A DNA stretch of 64,000 nt, from NCBI RefSeq assembly GCF_022568815.1, contig NZ_JAKZHX010000012.1, positions 124,001-188,000 on the forward strand. Reading direction: 5' to 3'. The notes under the pieces are model-generated. The model made no database searches and was not told where the DNA came from. It saw only the letters and a list, made by a program, of their open reading frames with translations. This DNA comes from Undibacterium paludis (GTDB lineage: Bacteria > Pseudomonadota > Gammaproteobacteria > Burkholderiales > Burkholderiaceae_D). Shown here piece by piece: positions 53,265 to 61,753 of the stretch (position 1 is its first letter; each line of letters starts with the position of its first letter). The position numbers and the translations under genes are program-made.

Positions 53265-53909
53265 ATGTTAGGCACACAAGACCTCGCCCAGTTCATCATC
53301 GCCGGCATATTGCTCAATATTGCCCCCGGCCCCGACTCCCTCCTGATCATGACACGCAGCGCCACCCAGGGCTGGCGCGCCGGTTCGGCAGCGGCCCTGG
53401 GCATAGGGGCAGGTACTCTGGTGCATATCATGGCGGCGGCGCTGGGTTTGTCGGCCTTGCTGGCAACTTCGGCTACAGCCTTTACCATCGTCAAACTGGC
53501 CGGTGCGGCATATCTGCTGTACGTTGGTGTATCACTGCTGCTGAGCAAGGCAAAAGGAGAACAGGCTGCCACAGCAGGCACGACCCTGCCAGTAATACTC
53601 AGTCATCGCAAGATTTTCATGCAGGGCTTTCTGACCAATGTACTCAATCCCAAGGTCGCGATCTTTTTCCTGGCTTTTGTGCCACAGTTCATCGCTGCTG
53701 ACGCCAGCAATAAACCACTGGCCCTGATTGTTCTAGGTTGTATTTTCAACTTCAATGGCATGTTGTGGTGCCATTTTCTCGCTGTTTCTACAGCGTTTGC
53801 CCGTCAGCGTGTACGTGTCAACCAGGCAGTGACGCTGTGGCTGAACCGCTTCATCGGCGCAATGTTTGTGTCCTTCGGTATCAAACTGGCGCTGTCTAAC
53901 CGACACTAG
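53265..53909 (+). CDS. LysE/RhtB-family amino acid exporter
   Basis: 214 residues with about six membrane spans. The family signature LLNIAPGPDSLLIMTRSATQGWRAGSAAALGIGAGTLVHIMAAALGLSALL is intact (NxxPGPD, then G-x-x-x-G). HRKIFMQGFLTNVLNPKVAIFFLAFVPQFI is the second hallmark. It exports amino acids or derivatives across the inner membrane. CGGAGATACCACC precedes the ATG. It lies between the dsdA pair and the Lrp/putA pair and is convergent with the Lrp gene, so its substrate could relate to either. Confidence 0.92.
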   Translation: MLGTQDLAQFIIAGILLNIAPGPDSLLIMTRSATQGWRAGSAAALGIGAGTLVHIMAAALGLSALLATSATAFTIVKLAGAAYLLYVGVSLLLSKAKGEQAATAGTTLPVILSHRKIFMQGFLTNVLNPKVAIFFLAFVPQFIAADASNKPLALIVLGCIFNFNGMLWCHFLAVSTAFARQRVRVNQAVTLWLNRFIGAMFVSFGIKLALSNRH

Positions 53910-53971
53910 GCAACAGGCGCCAGGCAAACCCCGGGCATATTTCACAAATATTTCCCGGGACAAACTGTCAC

Positions 53972-54430
53972 TTATTTGATCGGCAGGCAGCTGGTGTTCT
54001 TGACCTCTTCCATCACCGCATAGGTATGCGTTTCGCGCACACCGTTCAATTGCAACAATGATTTACCGAGGAAATCGCGGTAGGCATTCATGTCCTTGAC
54101 GCGCGCCTTGACCAGGTAATCGAAACCACCGGCCACCATATGGCATTCCAGCACTTCAGGGATGGCCTGTACGCCACGCCGGAAGGCATCGAATACATCT
54201 GGTGTAGTGCGATCAAGCACAACTTCAATGAAAACCAGCAAAGCCACATCGAGTAGATGCGGGTTGAGCTGGGCTGTGTATCCCAGTATGTAGCCGGACT
54301 CTTGCAACTTGCGCACGCGTTCCAGGCAGGCAGCAGGGGAGAGGTTAACCCTGGTTGCCAGTTCTACATTACTGATACGGCCGTCGTTTTGCAATTCGGC
54401 CAGAATTCTTTTACTGATTTTGTCGAGCAT
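53972..54430 (-). CDS. Lrp/AsnC-family regulator, probable proline-responsive activator of putA
   Basis: 152 residues. Helix-turn-helix: LDKISKRILAELQNDGRISNVELATRVNLSPAACLERVRKLQESGYILGY. The RAM ligand domain has AQLNPHLLDVALLVFIEVVLDRTTPDVFDAFRRGVQAIPEVLECHMVAGGFDYLVKARVKDMNAYRDFL. It is divergent from putA (171-bp gap) and is the usual companion (PutR/BkdR-like) of PutA proteins lacking their own DNA-binding domain. Proline as effector is inferred from this context. Confidence 0.92.
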   Translation of the reverse strand: MLDKISKRILAELQNDGRISNVELATRVNLSPAACLERVRKLQESGYILGYTAQLNPHLLDVALLVFIEVVLDRTTPDVFDAFRRGVQAIPEVLECHMVAGGFDYLVKARVKDMNAYRDFLGKSLLQLNGVRETHTYAVMEEVKNTSCLPIK

Positions 54431-54601
54431 AAGAAGTCAGAAATCGTCAGTGTGGTGATTAATAATATTCGGGAATATTTTCTCACAAAAAAGAAAATTT
54501 CGATATATGTTCCGATTTCCAGAATTAATCATCGAAGAGCATCTATACAATTAAATCATATTTGTTTTGATTATTTTTATATGATTGCGACCACAGTCCC
54601 C

Positions 54602-57600
54602 ATGACCAACACACCCTTTTCTGCCTTGCAGGCAGAGTTACTTCCCGCAGCGACGCCCCTCAGAACCGCCATAACGCAAGCATACCGCCGATCAGAAACC
54701 GATGCAGTGCAATGGCTGCTGTCTGAAGTAAATCCTCATGCGGACCAGCAAAAGAGTGTTGTAGAACTGGCACACCGCCTGGTCAGTCAGGTCAGGCAGC
54801 AGCGCACCCGGGCATCGGGTGTTGATGCCCTGATGCATGAATTCTCCTTGTCTTCCGAAGAAGGTGTGGCCCTGATGTGCCTGGCTGAAGCCTTGTTGCG
54901 CATCCCTGACCATCAAACTGCAGACCGCCTGATTGCTGACAAAATCAGCAAGGGCGACTGGCGCAAGCATCTCGGTGAATCACCGTCGCTGTTTGTCAAT
55001 GCCGCGACCTGGGGCCTGCTGGTCACCGGCAAACTGGTCAGCACAAATAGCGAACAAGGCCTGGGTTCTGCCCTGACGCGCCTGATCGCCAAAGGTGGTG
55101 AACCGCTGATACGCAAAGGTGTGGACCTGGCTATGCGCATGCTCGGCAACCAGTTTGTCACCGGCCAGACCATAGAAGAAGCGCTAAAGAATAGCCAGGA
55201 CAATGAAAAACGCGGCTATCGTTATTCTTACGACATGCTTGGTGAAGCAGCATTGACGGCAAAAGACGCAGCGTTTTACTACAAAGCCTATGAAACCGCG
55301 ATCCATGCCATAGGCAAGGCCTCAAATGGTCGCGGCATCAAGAACGGCCCTGGCATCTCGGTCAAATTGTCAGCTCTGCACCCGCGTTATTCACGTGCCC
55401 AGCGTGAGCGCACCATGAATGAATTGCTGCCGCTGCTGAAGAAATTACTGGTGCTGGCCAAACAATACAATATCGGCCTTAATATCGATGCCGAAGAAAC
55501 CGACAGGCTGGAACTGTCTCTGGACTTGATGGAAGCCCTGGCCTTTGATGCCGACCTCAAAGGTTTTGAGGGCATAGGCTTCGTCGTGCAAGGCTATCAG
55601 AAACGCTGCCCTTTCGTTATCGATTACCTGGTTGACCTGGCGCGTCGCAGCGGCAGCAAGTTCATGATACGTCTGGTCAAGGGCGCGTATTGGGATGCTG
55701 AAATCAAACGCTCGCAAGTCGATGGCATGAGCGGCTTTCCCGTCTACACCCGCAAGGTGTATACCGATTTGTCTTACCTGACCTGCGCACAAAGACTGCT
55801 GGCAGCGACGGATGTGATTTATCCCCAGTTTGCCACTCATAATGCACTGACCCTGGCGACGATTTACACCTGGGCGCAAAAAGCTGGTATTACTGATTAT
55901 GAATTCCAGTGCCTGCATGGCATGGGTGAAACCCTGTATGACCAGGTGGTTGGCAAAGACAAACTGGACAAGCCTTGCCGTATTTATGCGCCAGTAGGTT
56001 CGCACCAGACCCTGCTGGCCTATCTGGTACGCCGCCTGCTCGAAAACGGCGCCAATTCTTCCTTCGTCAATCAGATCGTCGACGAAAATATTTCCATCGA
56101 ATCAATGCTGGCTGACCCCATTGCGGTATCGCGTGAACTGGGCGGTGCAGGTCACCCCGGCATCGCCTTGCCGCAGGATCTGTTTGGCAAGGAAAGAAAA
56201 AATTCTGCCGGTCTCGATTTTTCGAATGAACTGGAATTGCAGAGGATTTCTGCCCACTTTGCCGCAAGCAGCACACAGTCTCTGTCGGCTGGCCCCATCC
56301 TGCATGGACAGGTTTCTGCGACACAGGCTCATCCCGTGACTAACCCGGCCAACCAGCTTGACGTCGTTGGTGAAGTGATCGATGCCGATGCCCAGGATGT
56401 GCAGACGGCCCTGCACGCGGCAGAACAATATGCAATGGACTGGCAGACCACGGCCCCGGTAGAACGTGCCGCAGCCCTGAAAAAAGCCGCTGACCTGCTG
56501 GAAGCGCAAACCCTGGACTTCATGGCGCTGGCAATACGTGAAGCTGGCAAATCCTTACCCAATGCCCTGGCTGAAGTGCGCGAAGCTGTCGACTTTTTAC
56601 GCTACTATGCCGCCCAGGTGGAAGGTCTGCCCAACACCCAGGCATTGGGACCGGTAGTCTGTATCAGCCCCTGGAATTTCCCTCTGGCCATCTTCATTGG
56701 TGAAGTCAGTGCGGCGCTGGCAGCCGGTAATGTGGTACTGGCCAAACCGGCCGAACAGACACCATTGATTGCTTATCGCGCCATACAATTGATGCATGAA
56801 GCCGGTGTACCACGCGGCGCCCTGCAATTCCTGCCGGGTACCGGTGAAGTGGTCGGCGCCCAGCTGGTCGCCGATCACCGCGTCAAAGGGGTGATTTTTA
56901 CCGGCTCCACTGAAGTCGCCCAGATCATCAACCGCACCCTGGCGAAACGCGCCGTTGATGAAGGCATAGATATCGCACTGATCGCCGAGACAGGTGGCCA
57001 GAACGCTATGATCGTCGACAGCAGCGCCTTGCCAGAACAGGTAGTCAATGATGTGCTGTCATCAGCCTTTGACAGCGCGGGTCAGCGTTGCTCGGCCCTG
57101 CGCATACTCTGCCTGCAGGAAGATATTGCAGACAAGACCCTGGAAATGCTGCATGGCGCGATGAAAGAACTGCGCATAGGTCAGCCTGACAGACTGTCCA
57201 TCGATATCGGCCCGGTGATTGATGCTGAAGCACAAAAAAATCTGCTCAGCCATATCAACGGCATGCGTGACAAGGCAAAATCCTTTCATACACTGGACCT
57301 GGCCAGCGATTGCCGCAGCGGCACTTTTGTCGCCCCTACGGTGATGGAGATCGCCAATCTGGCCGACCTAAAAAAAGAAGTATTCGGCCCGGTACTGCAT
57401 GTATTGCGCTATAAACGCGATGACCTGGCGCAATTGATAGACCAGATCAATGGCACCGGTTTTGGCCTGACCCTGGGCATCCATTCACGTATCGATGAAA
57501 CCATCAATTTCATCACTGATCGCGCGCATGTCGGCAATATCTATGTGAACCGCAATATCGTCGGTGCTGTGGTCGGCGTGCAGCCATTTGGCGGTGAAGG

Positions 57601-58240
57601 TAAATCCGGTACCGGCCCCAAAGCTGGCGGCCCTCTGTACCTGAAACGCCTGCAACGTACACCTGTGGTCGGCCTGGGCGGGCATACCGTGTATGAACGC
57701 CAGTCACCACCGGCGCTGGAAGCCTTGCTGGTCTGGGCCAAAACACATGGCCATCAAAAGATTGCCGAACTTGGCGAACACTATGCCCACCACAGCCCTT
57801 ACAAACTGACCCAGGTCCTGCCAGGCCCGACGGGTGAGCGCAATACCCTGTCATTTGCGCCGCGTGGCCGTATCTTCTGCGCAGCCAGTACAGTCAATTG
57901 CCTGTTGAACCAACTGGCTGCTGTGCTGGCGACCGGTAACCAGCCAGTATTGCCGGCACAAACCCTGGCCCTGCTGCCGGGTGGCATGCCTGCAGAAGTC
58001 AGCAAGCTCATCATCGCTGCAGAAGCCGAGCAATGCGGTGCACAACTGGCGCTGGTGGAAGGGGGCTTGCTGGCCCATTACAAGCTCTTGTTCGCAGCAC
58101 AGAATGAAGCCATTGTCTCCATCGTCGAAAGCCATGAACATGCTGAAGCCCCGCTCTGGCGGCTGGTGGCAGAACGTGCACTGTGCGTCAATACGACAGC
58201 GGCTGGTGGTAATGCCAGTTTGATGACTTTACAAAGCTGA
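54602..58240 (+). CDS. putA: Bifunctional proline dehydrogenase/P5C dehydrogenase
   Basis: 1212 residues. Oxidises proline to glutamate in two steps. The FAD-dependent PRODH domain covers about 180-480 (GVSVKLSALHPRY as GISVKLSALHPRY, NIDAEETDRLELSLDLMEAL, FMIRLVKGAYWDAEIKRSQ, ATHNALTLATI). The NAD-dependent aldehyde dehydrogenase covers about 560-1010, with ETGGQNAMIVDSSALP and catalytic Cys830 in GQRCSALRIL. The C-terminal 180 residues include the ALDH-like flap typical of long PutA. No ribbon-helix-helix N-terminus is present, so it is not an autorepressor. ATG 54602 is chosen; ATG 54581 is possible. Confidence 0.96.
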   Translation: MTNTPFSALQAELLPAATPLRTAITQAYRRSETDAVQWLLSEVNPHADQQKSVVELAHRLVSQVRQQRTRASGVDALMHEFSLSSEEGVALMCLAEALLRIPDHQTADRLIADKISKGDWRKHLGESPSLFVNAATWGLLVTGKLVSTNSEQGLGSALTRLIAKGGEPLIRKGVDLAMRMLGNQFVTGQTIEEALKNSQDNEKRGYRYSYDMLGEAALTAKDAAFYYKAYETAIHAIGKASNGRGIKNGPGISVKLSALHPRYSRAQRERTMNELLPLLKKLLVLAKQYNIGLNIDAEETDRLELSLDLMEALAFDADLKGFEGIGFVVQGYQKRCPFVIDYLVDLARRSGSKFMIRLVKGAYWDAEIKRSQVDGMSGFPVYTRKVYTDLSYLTCAQRLLAATDVIYPQFATHNALTLATIYTWAQKAGITDYEFQCLHGMGETLYDQVVGKDKLDKPCRIYAPVGSHQTLLAYLVRRLLENGANSSFVNQIVDENISIESMLADPIAVSRELGGAGHPGIALPQDLFGKERKNSAGLDFSNELELQRISAHFAASSTQSLSAGPILHGQVSATQAHPVTNPANQLDVVGEVIDADAQDVQTALHAAEQYAMDWQTTAPVERAAALKKAADLLEAQTLDFMALAIREAGKSLPNALAEVREAVDFLRYYAAQVEGLPNTQALGPVVCISPWNFPLAIFIGEVSAALAAGNVVLAKPAEQTPLIAYRAIQLMHEAGVPRGALQFLPGTGEVVGAQLVADHRVKGVIFTGSTEVAQIINRTLAKRAVDEGIDIALIAETGGQNAMIVDSSALPEQVVNDVLSSAFDSAGQRCSALRILCLQEDIADKTLEMLHGAMKELRIGQPDRLSIDIGPVIDAEAQKNLLSHINGMRDKAKSFHTLDLASDCRSGTFVAPTVMEIANLADLKKEVFGPVLHVLRYKRDDLAQLIDQINGTGFGLTLGIHSRIDETINFITDRAHVGNIYVNRNIVGAVVGVQPFGGEGKSGTGPKAGGPLYLKRLQRTPVVGLGGHTVYERQSPPALEALLVWAKTHGHQKIAELGEHYAHHSPYKLTQVLPGPTGERNTLSFAPRGRIFCAASTVNCLLNQLAAVLATGNQPVLPAQTLALLPGGMPAEVSKLIIAAEAEQCGAQLALVEGGLLAHYKLLFAAQNEAIVSIVESHEHAEAPLWRLVAERALCVNTTAAGGNASLMTLQS

Positions 58241-58270
58241 ATTTACCCAGCTTTTTGAGTTTGAGTGCTT

Positions 58271-58304
58271 AAAGCCCTGTGAAAATTCACAGGGCTTTTT
58301 TATT
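58271..58304 (+). terminator. Rho-independent terminator of putA
   Basis: AAAGCCCTGTGAA (58271-58283), two-base loop, TTCACAGGGCTTT (58286-58298), then a T-rich tail. A 13-bp stem 30 bp past the putA stop; being symmetric, it may also serve the convergent isochorismatase-like gene, whose stop lies immediately beyond it. Confidence 0.92.
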
Positions 58305-58309
58305 TGTTT

Positions 58310-58888
58310 TTATACACCCAGGGCATACAATATTTCTGTAGTTTTCCTGACCCTGCCCATGAAGGGGAACAGCCTGCCAACGGCAAATTCATGCAATTCT
58401 GCACTGATGCTCGACATCGCGTCTTCTGCAAAGATCAATTCATAACCAGAGTCAAAAGCAGCCCTGGCTGTTGATTCCACGCCAAAATTGGTGGCGATGC
58501 CTGCGAGGATGATGCTGCGTATTCCATGCCGCCGCAGATGCTGCTCCAGCGCTGTCCCATAAAACGCACCCCACTGGAATTTTGTGACCAGTATGTCGTC
58601 AGCCTGTACATCAATCGCCGCAGTCAGTTGCGAAACACTTTCCGGCGCGGGGCCGGCATTCGGGTCACGTGCCAGCGAAATATCGACAGGCAGGTGCAGC
58701 AATTTGTTCACATCAACCCGTACATAAATGACCAGGGCGCCACAAGCCTTCATGGCTTTCACCAGATGCTGACAATTGTCGAGCACCTTGGCAGAACTGT
58801 AGGGCGCAAGCGTGCGTGCCATATTGCTGTTTTGCAGATCAATCAGCACCAGTGCAGTCCTTGTTGCATCGAGATTTATTCCCTGCAT
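58310..58888 (-). CDS. Isochorismatase-family cysteine hydrolase-like protein (YecD type)
   Basis: 192 residues. The fold is clear: TALVLIDLQNSNM with the catalytic-type Asp, LVIYVRVDVN, DDILVTKFQWGAFYGTALEQHLRRHGIRSIILAGIATNFGVESTARAAFDSGYELIFAEDAMS. The position normally holding the nucleophile Cys in this family reads T-N-F-G-V-E-S-T, the same replacement seen in E. coli YecD-like proteins, so hydrolysis by the usual mechanism is doubtful. It is divergent from a TetR regulator with a large inverted repeat between them, which points to regulation by that TetR protein. Confidence 0.9.
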   Translation of the reverse strand: MQGINLDATRTALVLIDLQNSNMARTLAPYSSAKVLDNCQHLVKAMKACGALVIYVRVDVNKLLHLPVDISLARDPNAGPAPESVSQLTAAIDVQADDILVTKFQWGAFYGTALEQHLRRHGIRSIILAGIATNFGVESTARAAFDSGYELIFAEDAMSSISAELHEFAVGRLFPFMGRVRKTTEILYALGV

Positions 58889-58913
58889 TTTTTCCTCTTT
58901 TTCATAAAAATAT

Positions 58914-58973
58914 AACCTGAGGATATCCTCATATTTATAATAATACTGTATAATATGAGGATGAACTCAGGTT
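58914..58973. promoter_or_regulatory. Large inverted repeat (TetR operator candidate) in a divergent promoter
   Basis: Two 22-bp arms (58914-58935 and 58952-58973) are inverted copies matching at 19 of 22 positions, separated by 16 bp. The left arm contains the perfect 14-bp palindrome TGAGGATATCCTCA (58918-58931); the right arm has TGAGGATGAACTCA (58956-58969). TATAAT at 58949-58954 lies between/within them. The right arm covers the first codons of the TetR gene and the left arm lies 26 bp upstream of the isochorismatase-like start, so one repressor could block both. Confidence 0.7.
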
Positions 58974-59581
58974 TTGAAAAGACAGGTAAATTACCGAGAC
59001 GTATCCCTCAACAGGAAAGAGGGGAGCAGCGTAAGGCAACGATGCTGGAGGCAGCCGCGCAATTGTTTGCCAGGCTGGGATATGAAGTAACAACGATGAC
59101 CGCCATTGCAGAAAAATCAGCTTCTTCAATTGGCGCCCTGTACCAATATTTTCCTGATAAGGAGACTATTGCGCTGGCTTTGCGCAAACAATACAGTGAT
59201 GAGATGGATAACCGTTGGACTGCACTGATCGAGATCGCAGCCGGTTTAAACATTGCTGAGTTGGGGGAAAGAATTATTGACTTGATGGTCGCGTTCCTGC
59301 ATGAGCATCCGGCTTATTTCTGCCTGCTCAATGCGTCTTTGAAATACAAGCGCAGTGACCAGGACAGGCTACGTCTGCGCAAGCGATTTGCGGCTGTCAT
59401 ACGCGAAAAGCAGCCTGCCATGAACAGTACCGACAGCCTGAGGCTGGCCATCGTTGCGCTGGAAATCGTGAAGTCACTCAATCCCCTGTATGCCGCAGCG
59501 ACAAAAGCAGAACGTGTGCAACTGGTCAGGGAATACAAACTGGCGCTGGTCAGCTACCTGCAACTGAAGCTGGCTGTCTGA
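58961..59581 (+). CDS. TetR-family transcriptional regulator
   Basis: 206 residues. Helix-turn-helix: QRKATMLEAAAQLFARLGYEVTTMTAIAEKSASSIGALYQYFPDKETIALALRKQY, typical of TetR. The ligand domain is all-helical (LNIAELGERIIDLMVAFLHEHPAYFCLLNASLKYKRSDQDRLRLRKRF). Two starts are close together, ATG 58955 and ATG 58961. A TATAAT box at 58949-58954 would place the transcript start near the ATG itself, so the mRNA could be leaderless. It is probably autoregulated and controls the divergent isochorismatase-like gene. Confidence 0.9.
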   Translation: MNSGFEKTGKLPRRIPQQERGEQRKATMLEAAAQLFARLGYEVTTMTAIAEKSASSIGALYQYFPDKETIALALRKQYSDEMDNRWTALIEIAAGLNIAELGERIIDLMVAFLHEHPAYFCLLNASLKYKRSDQDRLRLRKRFAAVIREKQPAMNSTDSLRLAIVALEIVKSLNPLYAAATKAERVQLVREYKLALVSYLQLKLAV

Positions 59582-59958
59582 TGTTGAACATTTATTGAAG
59601 GCTTGTTGGACAGTGCAGTGAATGTGCCTGGGTTCCAGCTGGGACGCCGAGGCACTAAGGCAGTGGATATCTGGCTACGAATTCAGTCATATCCGGGACG
59701 GGATTCAAACATCAAATCCACTGCCTTTTTTTGGATAAGGGATGCAAACTGTCATTTTTATATTGAGGAAAAGCCAAGACAATTGCCATTTAGCAGGCAG
59801 AATTTGTGCTGCACGCTCGTATTGTGAGCGGGTGAGCAGATCTGTTTATCAAGTTCGGTAATGTACCTGTGAGTCAGTATATTTTTAAGTAAATTTACTC
59901 ATAGAATACAAGGATCTGAACATTCGCTGTCTTTCTATACTGACGTGTTTCAGCATGA
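59582..59958. other. 377-bp intergenic region with a structured element
   Basis: No supported gene. It contains a stem-loop element at 59657-59732 (listed separately). The 3' part (59740-59940) is AT-rich and without a recognisable motif. Confidence 0.5.
59657..59732 (+). terminator. Long stem-loop with T-tract and a competing inner helix
   Basis: AAGGCAGTGGAT (59657-59668) pairs perfectly with ATCCACTGCCTT (59716-59727), followed by TTTTT. Within the 47-nt loop, GGATAT (59665-59670) can instead pair with ATATCC (59689-59694), sharing GGAT with the outer stem, so the two helices exclude each other. It could be the terminator of the TetR gene, the end of a small RNA, or an attenuator. Confidence 0.5.
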
Positions 59959-60189
59959 TCAGTCTTTTTGCCAGCGCTTCAGCTTTGGTATTTCCTTGGT
60001 GAAAAATCCACAGAGAAACCCAGGGAAGCCAAATTCCATCATTTTTTCTTTCACCAGTGCCTGCATTTGCACAACGCTGATATCAGGCTGCAGGAATTTG
60101 CCATTTGCATAGCATTTACTGCAATAAATAGTGCTTTTTGGACCATCGCTATTGCTACGGCCACCGTTTTCATCACGTTTCAGGGGCAT
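59959..60189 (-). CDS. Zinc-ribbon protein with an unclear start
   Basis: 76 residues as drawn from ATG 60187-60189: MPLKRDENGGRSNSDGPKSTIYCSKCYANGKFLQP..., then MQALVKEKMMEFGFPGFLCGFFTKEIPKLKRW, matching the small zinc-ribbon family (PF12674-like). The family normally starts about eight residues earlier with C-Q-S-C. Those codons are present in frame upstream (C-Q-S-C-S from 60204 down to 60190), but no ATG, GTG or TTG precedes them before an in-frame TAA; the codon where a start would be expected is GTC at 60214-60216. The first zinc-binding pair is therefore either lost, or reached through a non-standard start. Confidence 0.72.
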   Translation of the reverse strand: MPLKRDENGGRSNSDGPKSTIYCSKCYANGKFLQPDISVVQMQALVKEKMMEFGFPGFLCGFFTKEIPKLKRWQKD

Positions 60190-60372
60190 ACTGCAACTCT
60201 GACAGTTTTTGTAGACGGCTTACATCCCTATCCCACCCGAAAAATGACAGCGTAGAAATTTGACGTAATTAATGCAGACATTATTTTGATCAACATATAT
60301 CCGCCTTTTTATTATCGGTAATATTCTTTACCTTGCTTCTGTTCCACATACCCCTGTTTCACATACGTATTA

Positions 60373-60879
60373 CTATTGCTTTTCCAGTTTATGCAGTTCT
60401 TCAGTCATTTCCTTACTGGCTTCAAGCATTTTTTCTATCATGGGCGTCATGAGTTTTTGCATTTCACCTGTTGTTTGCTGCATCATGACCGGCATTTTGC
60501 TGATAAAAGATTTCCCCGCTGGGGATTTATAGAAAGCAATGATACCGTCTACATCTTCCTGAGTTAATGAATTGCTGTAGATACGGACGAAAATCGGCTC
60601 CAGGTTTTCCCAACGCATTTCTTTCCTGTGGATATCCAGGACTTTATCCTTGAACTTATCAAGCACTTTCTGCTGGGCTTCGTTGACGGCCTGATCCTTC
60701 ATGGCGGCTTTCATGGTGCTTTTCATCATGCCGTCCATCTGTGCTTCCACATTTCTGATGATCTGTTGGCTGTTGGCCAATGTCAGCAGTTCTTTGACCG
60801 ATGCATCTGTGGGTTTTTCTGCATGTGCTGAAGCACAGACGAGCATACCGGCGAAGAATAAACGCGACCAGAGTTTCAT
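60373..60879 (-). CDS. DUF2059 exported protein
   Basis: 168 residues with signal peptide MKLWSRLFFAGMLVCASAHA. The helical mature chain matches DUF2059: LTLANSQQIIRNVEAQMDGMMKSTM, LEPIFVRIYSNSLTQEDVDGIIAFYKSPAGKSFISKMPVMMQQTTGEMQKLMTPMIEKMLEASKEM, with the conserved Y-x-x-x-x-T-x-E-[DE]-[VL] and F-Y-x-S-P-x-G-x-x-x-x-x-K-x-P. Function unknown; probably periplasmic. The gene-free DnaA-box region begins right upstream of it. Confidence 0.9.
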   Translation of the reverse strand: MKLWSRLFFAGMLVCASAHAEKPTDASVKELLTLANSQQIIRNVEAQMDGMMKSTMKAAMKDQAVNEAQQKVLDKFKDKVLDIHRKEMRWENLEPIFVRIYSNSLTQEDVDGIIAFYKSPAGKSFISKMPVMMQQTTGEMQKLMTPMIEKMLEASKEMTEELHKLEKQ

Positions 60880-60980
60880 GAAAATTCCCTTAACTTTTAA
60901 CGAGTTAGGAATTCTACGACAGATCCCGGCTTTTGTTTTTTTGGTTTTTTTTGAGCTGTGGACAGGCTTAAATTGAATAA

Positions 60981-61195
60981 GTTTATATATACATGGTAGT
61001 GATTGTTAACGCGAGTACTTGACTGTGGATAAGTCGGTTTACATCCACAGAATCAAAAGTTTAGGCCAATGATAAGGCGGTGATAAAAGTCTGTATATCC
61101 ACAGGACAAAATCTGAACAGTAAACTTGCTTTTGAGTAAACCTAAGCTTACACACAATGAATACAGTGGATATCGACTGACTTATCCACAGAAAT
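60981..61195. repeat. Copy 1 of the duplicated DnaA-box module
   Basis: Order: GTTTATATATACAT, TTGTTAACG, TGTGGATAAGTC, TCCACAGAA, ATATCCACAGGACA, GTGGATAT, CTTATCCACAGAA. The same elements recur in the same order and spacing 558-559 bp further on. Confidence 0.75.
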
Positions 61196-61539
61196 ATTTT
61201 TAAATTTGTTGTTTTAAGTGAGAAATTCCAGCAAACCAGGGACGTTTTTGCTTATGGAACAAGAAAATTTCCAATAAATCGTTAAGAAATATGGTTTTGC
61301 TGTTAGAAAACTCAGTATCAGCTTCAAATAAATAAGCTGATGTTATTTGTGAAACTGGTTTTTTTGAAAAACACAGGTTTTCAAGAAATGTTTGCCTTGT
61401 TGAAAAGATGTTTATTTCAAGAAAATCTTTTATAAAAAGCTGATTTATTTTTTCAAGCTTCTTTTGCGTTTTACCGGCAGTCGGGTTTTTCCAGGAAATG
61501 CCCTGAGGTTCTTCAAAAAGCGTTTAATTAAATAACTTA

Positions 61540-61753
61540 GTTTATATATACATAGTAATAGTTGTTAACGTCGCGATTTTTTGTGGATAAGTCTGTATTT
61601 GTCCACAGAAACAAAGACTTAGTTCATGTATAGATGGCCGTATAAGTCTTGTATGAAAAAAGGACAGTTTTGGGATAAAAAAACTGACTGCACAAGTTAA
61701 GACCGTTTTGCACAGTTCATCCTGTGGATATGCATAGGCTTATCCACAGAAGT
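61540..61753. repeat. Copy 2 of the duplicated DnaA-box module
   Basis: Order: GTTTATATATACAT (61540-61553), TTGTTAACG (61562-61570), TGTGGATAAGTC (61582), TCCACAGAA, AGGACA (61661), TGTGGATAT (61723), CTTATCCACAGAA (61739). Sequence between these elements is diverged, implying that the shared elements are conserved for function. Confidence 0.75.

Noticed and set aside
59603..59827. 74-codon frame after tetR
   Set aside because: It covers the stem-loop element and T-tract; composition is not protein-like.
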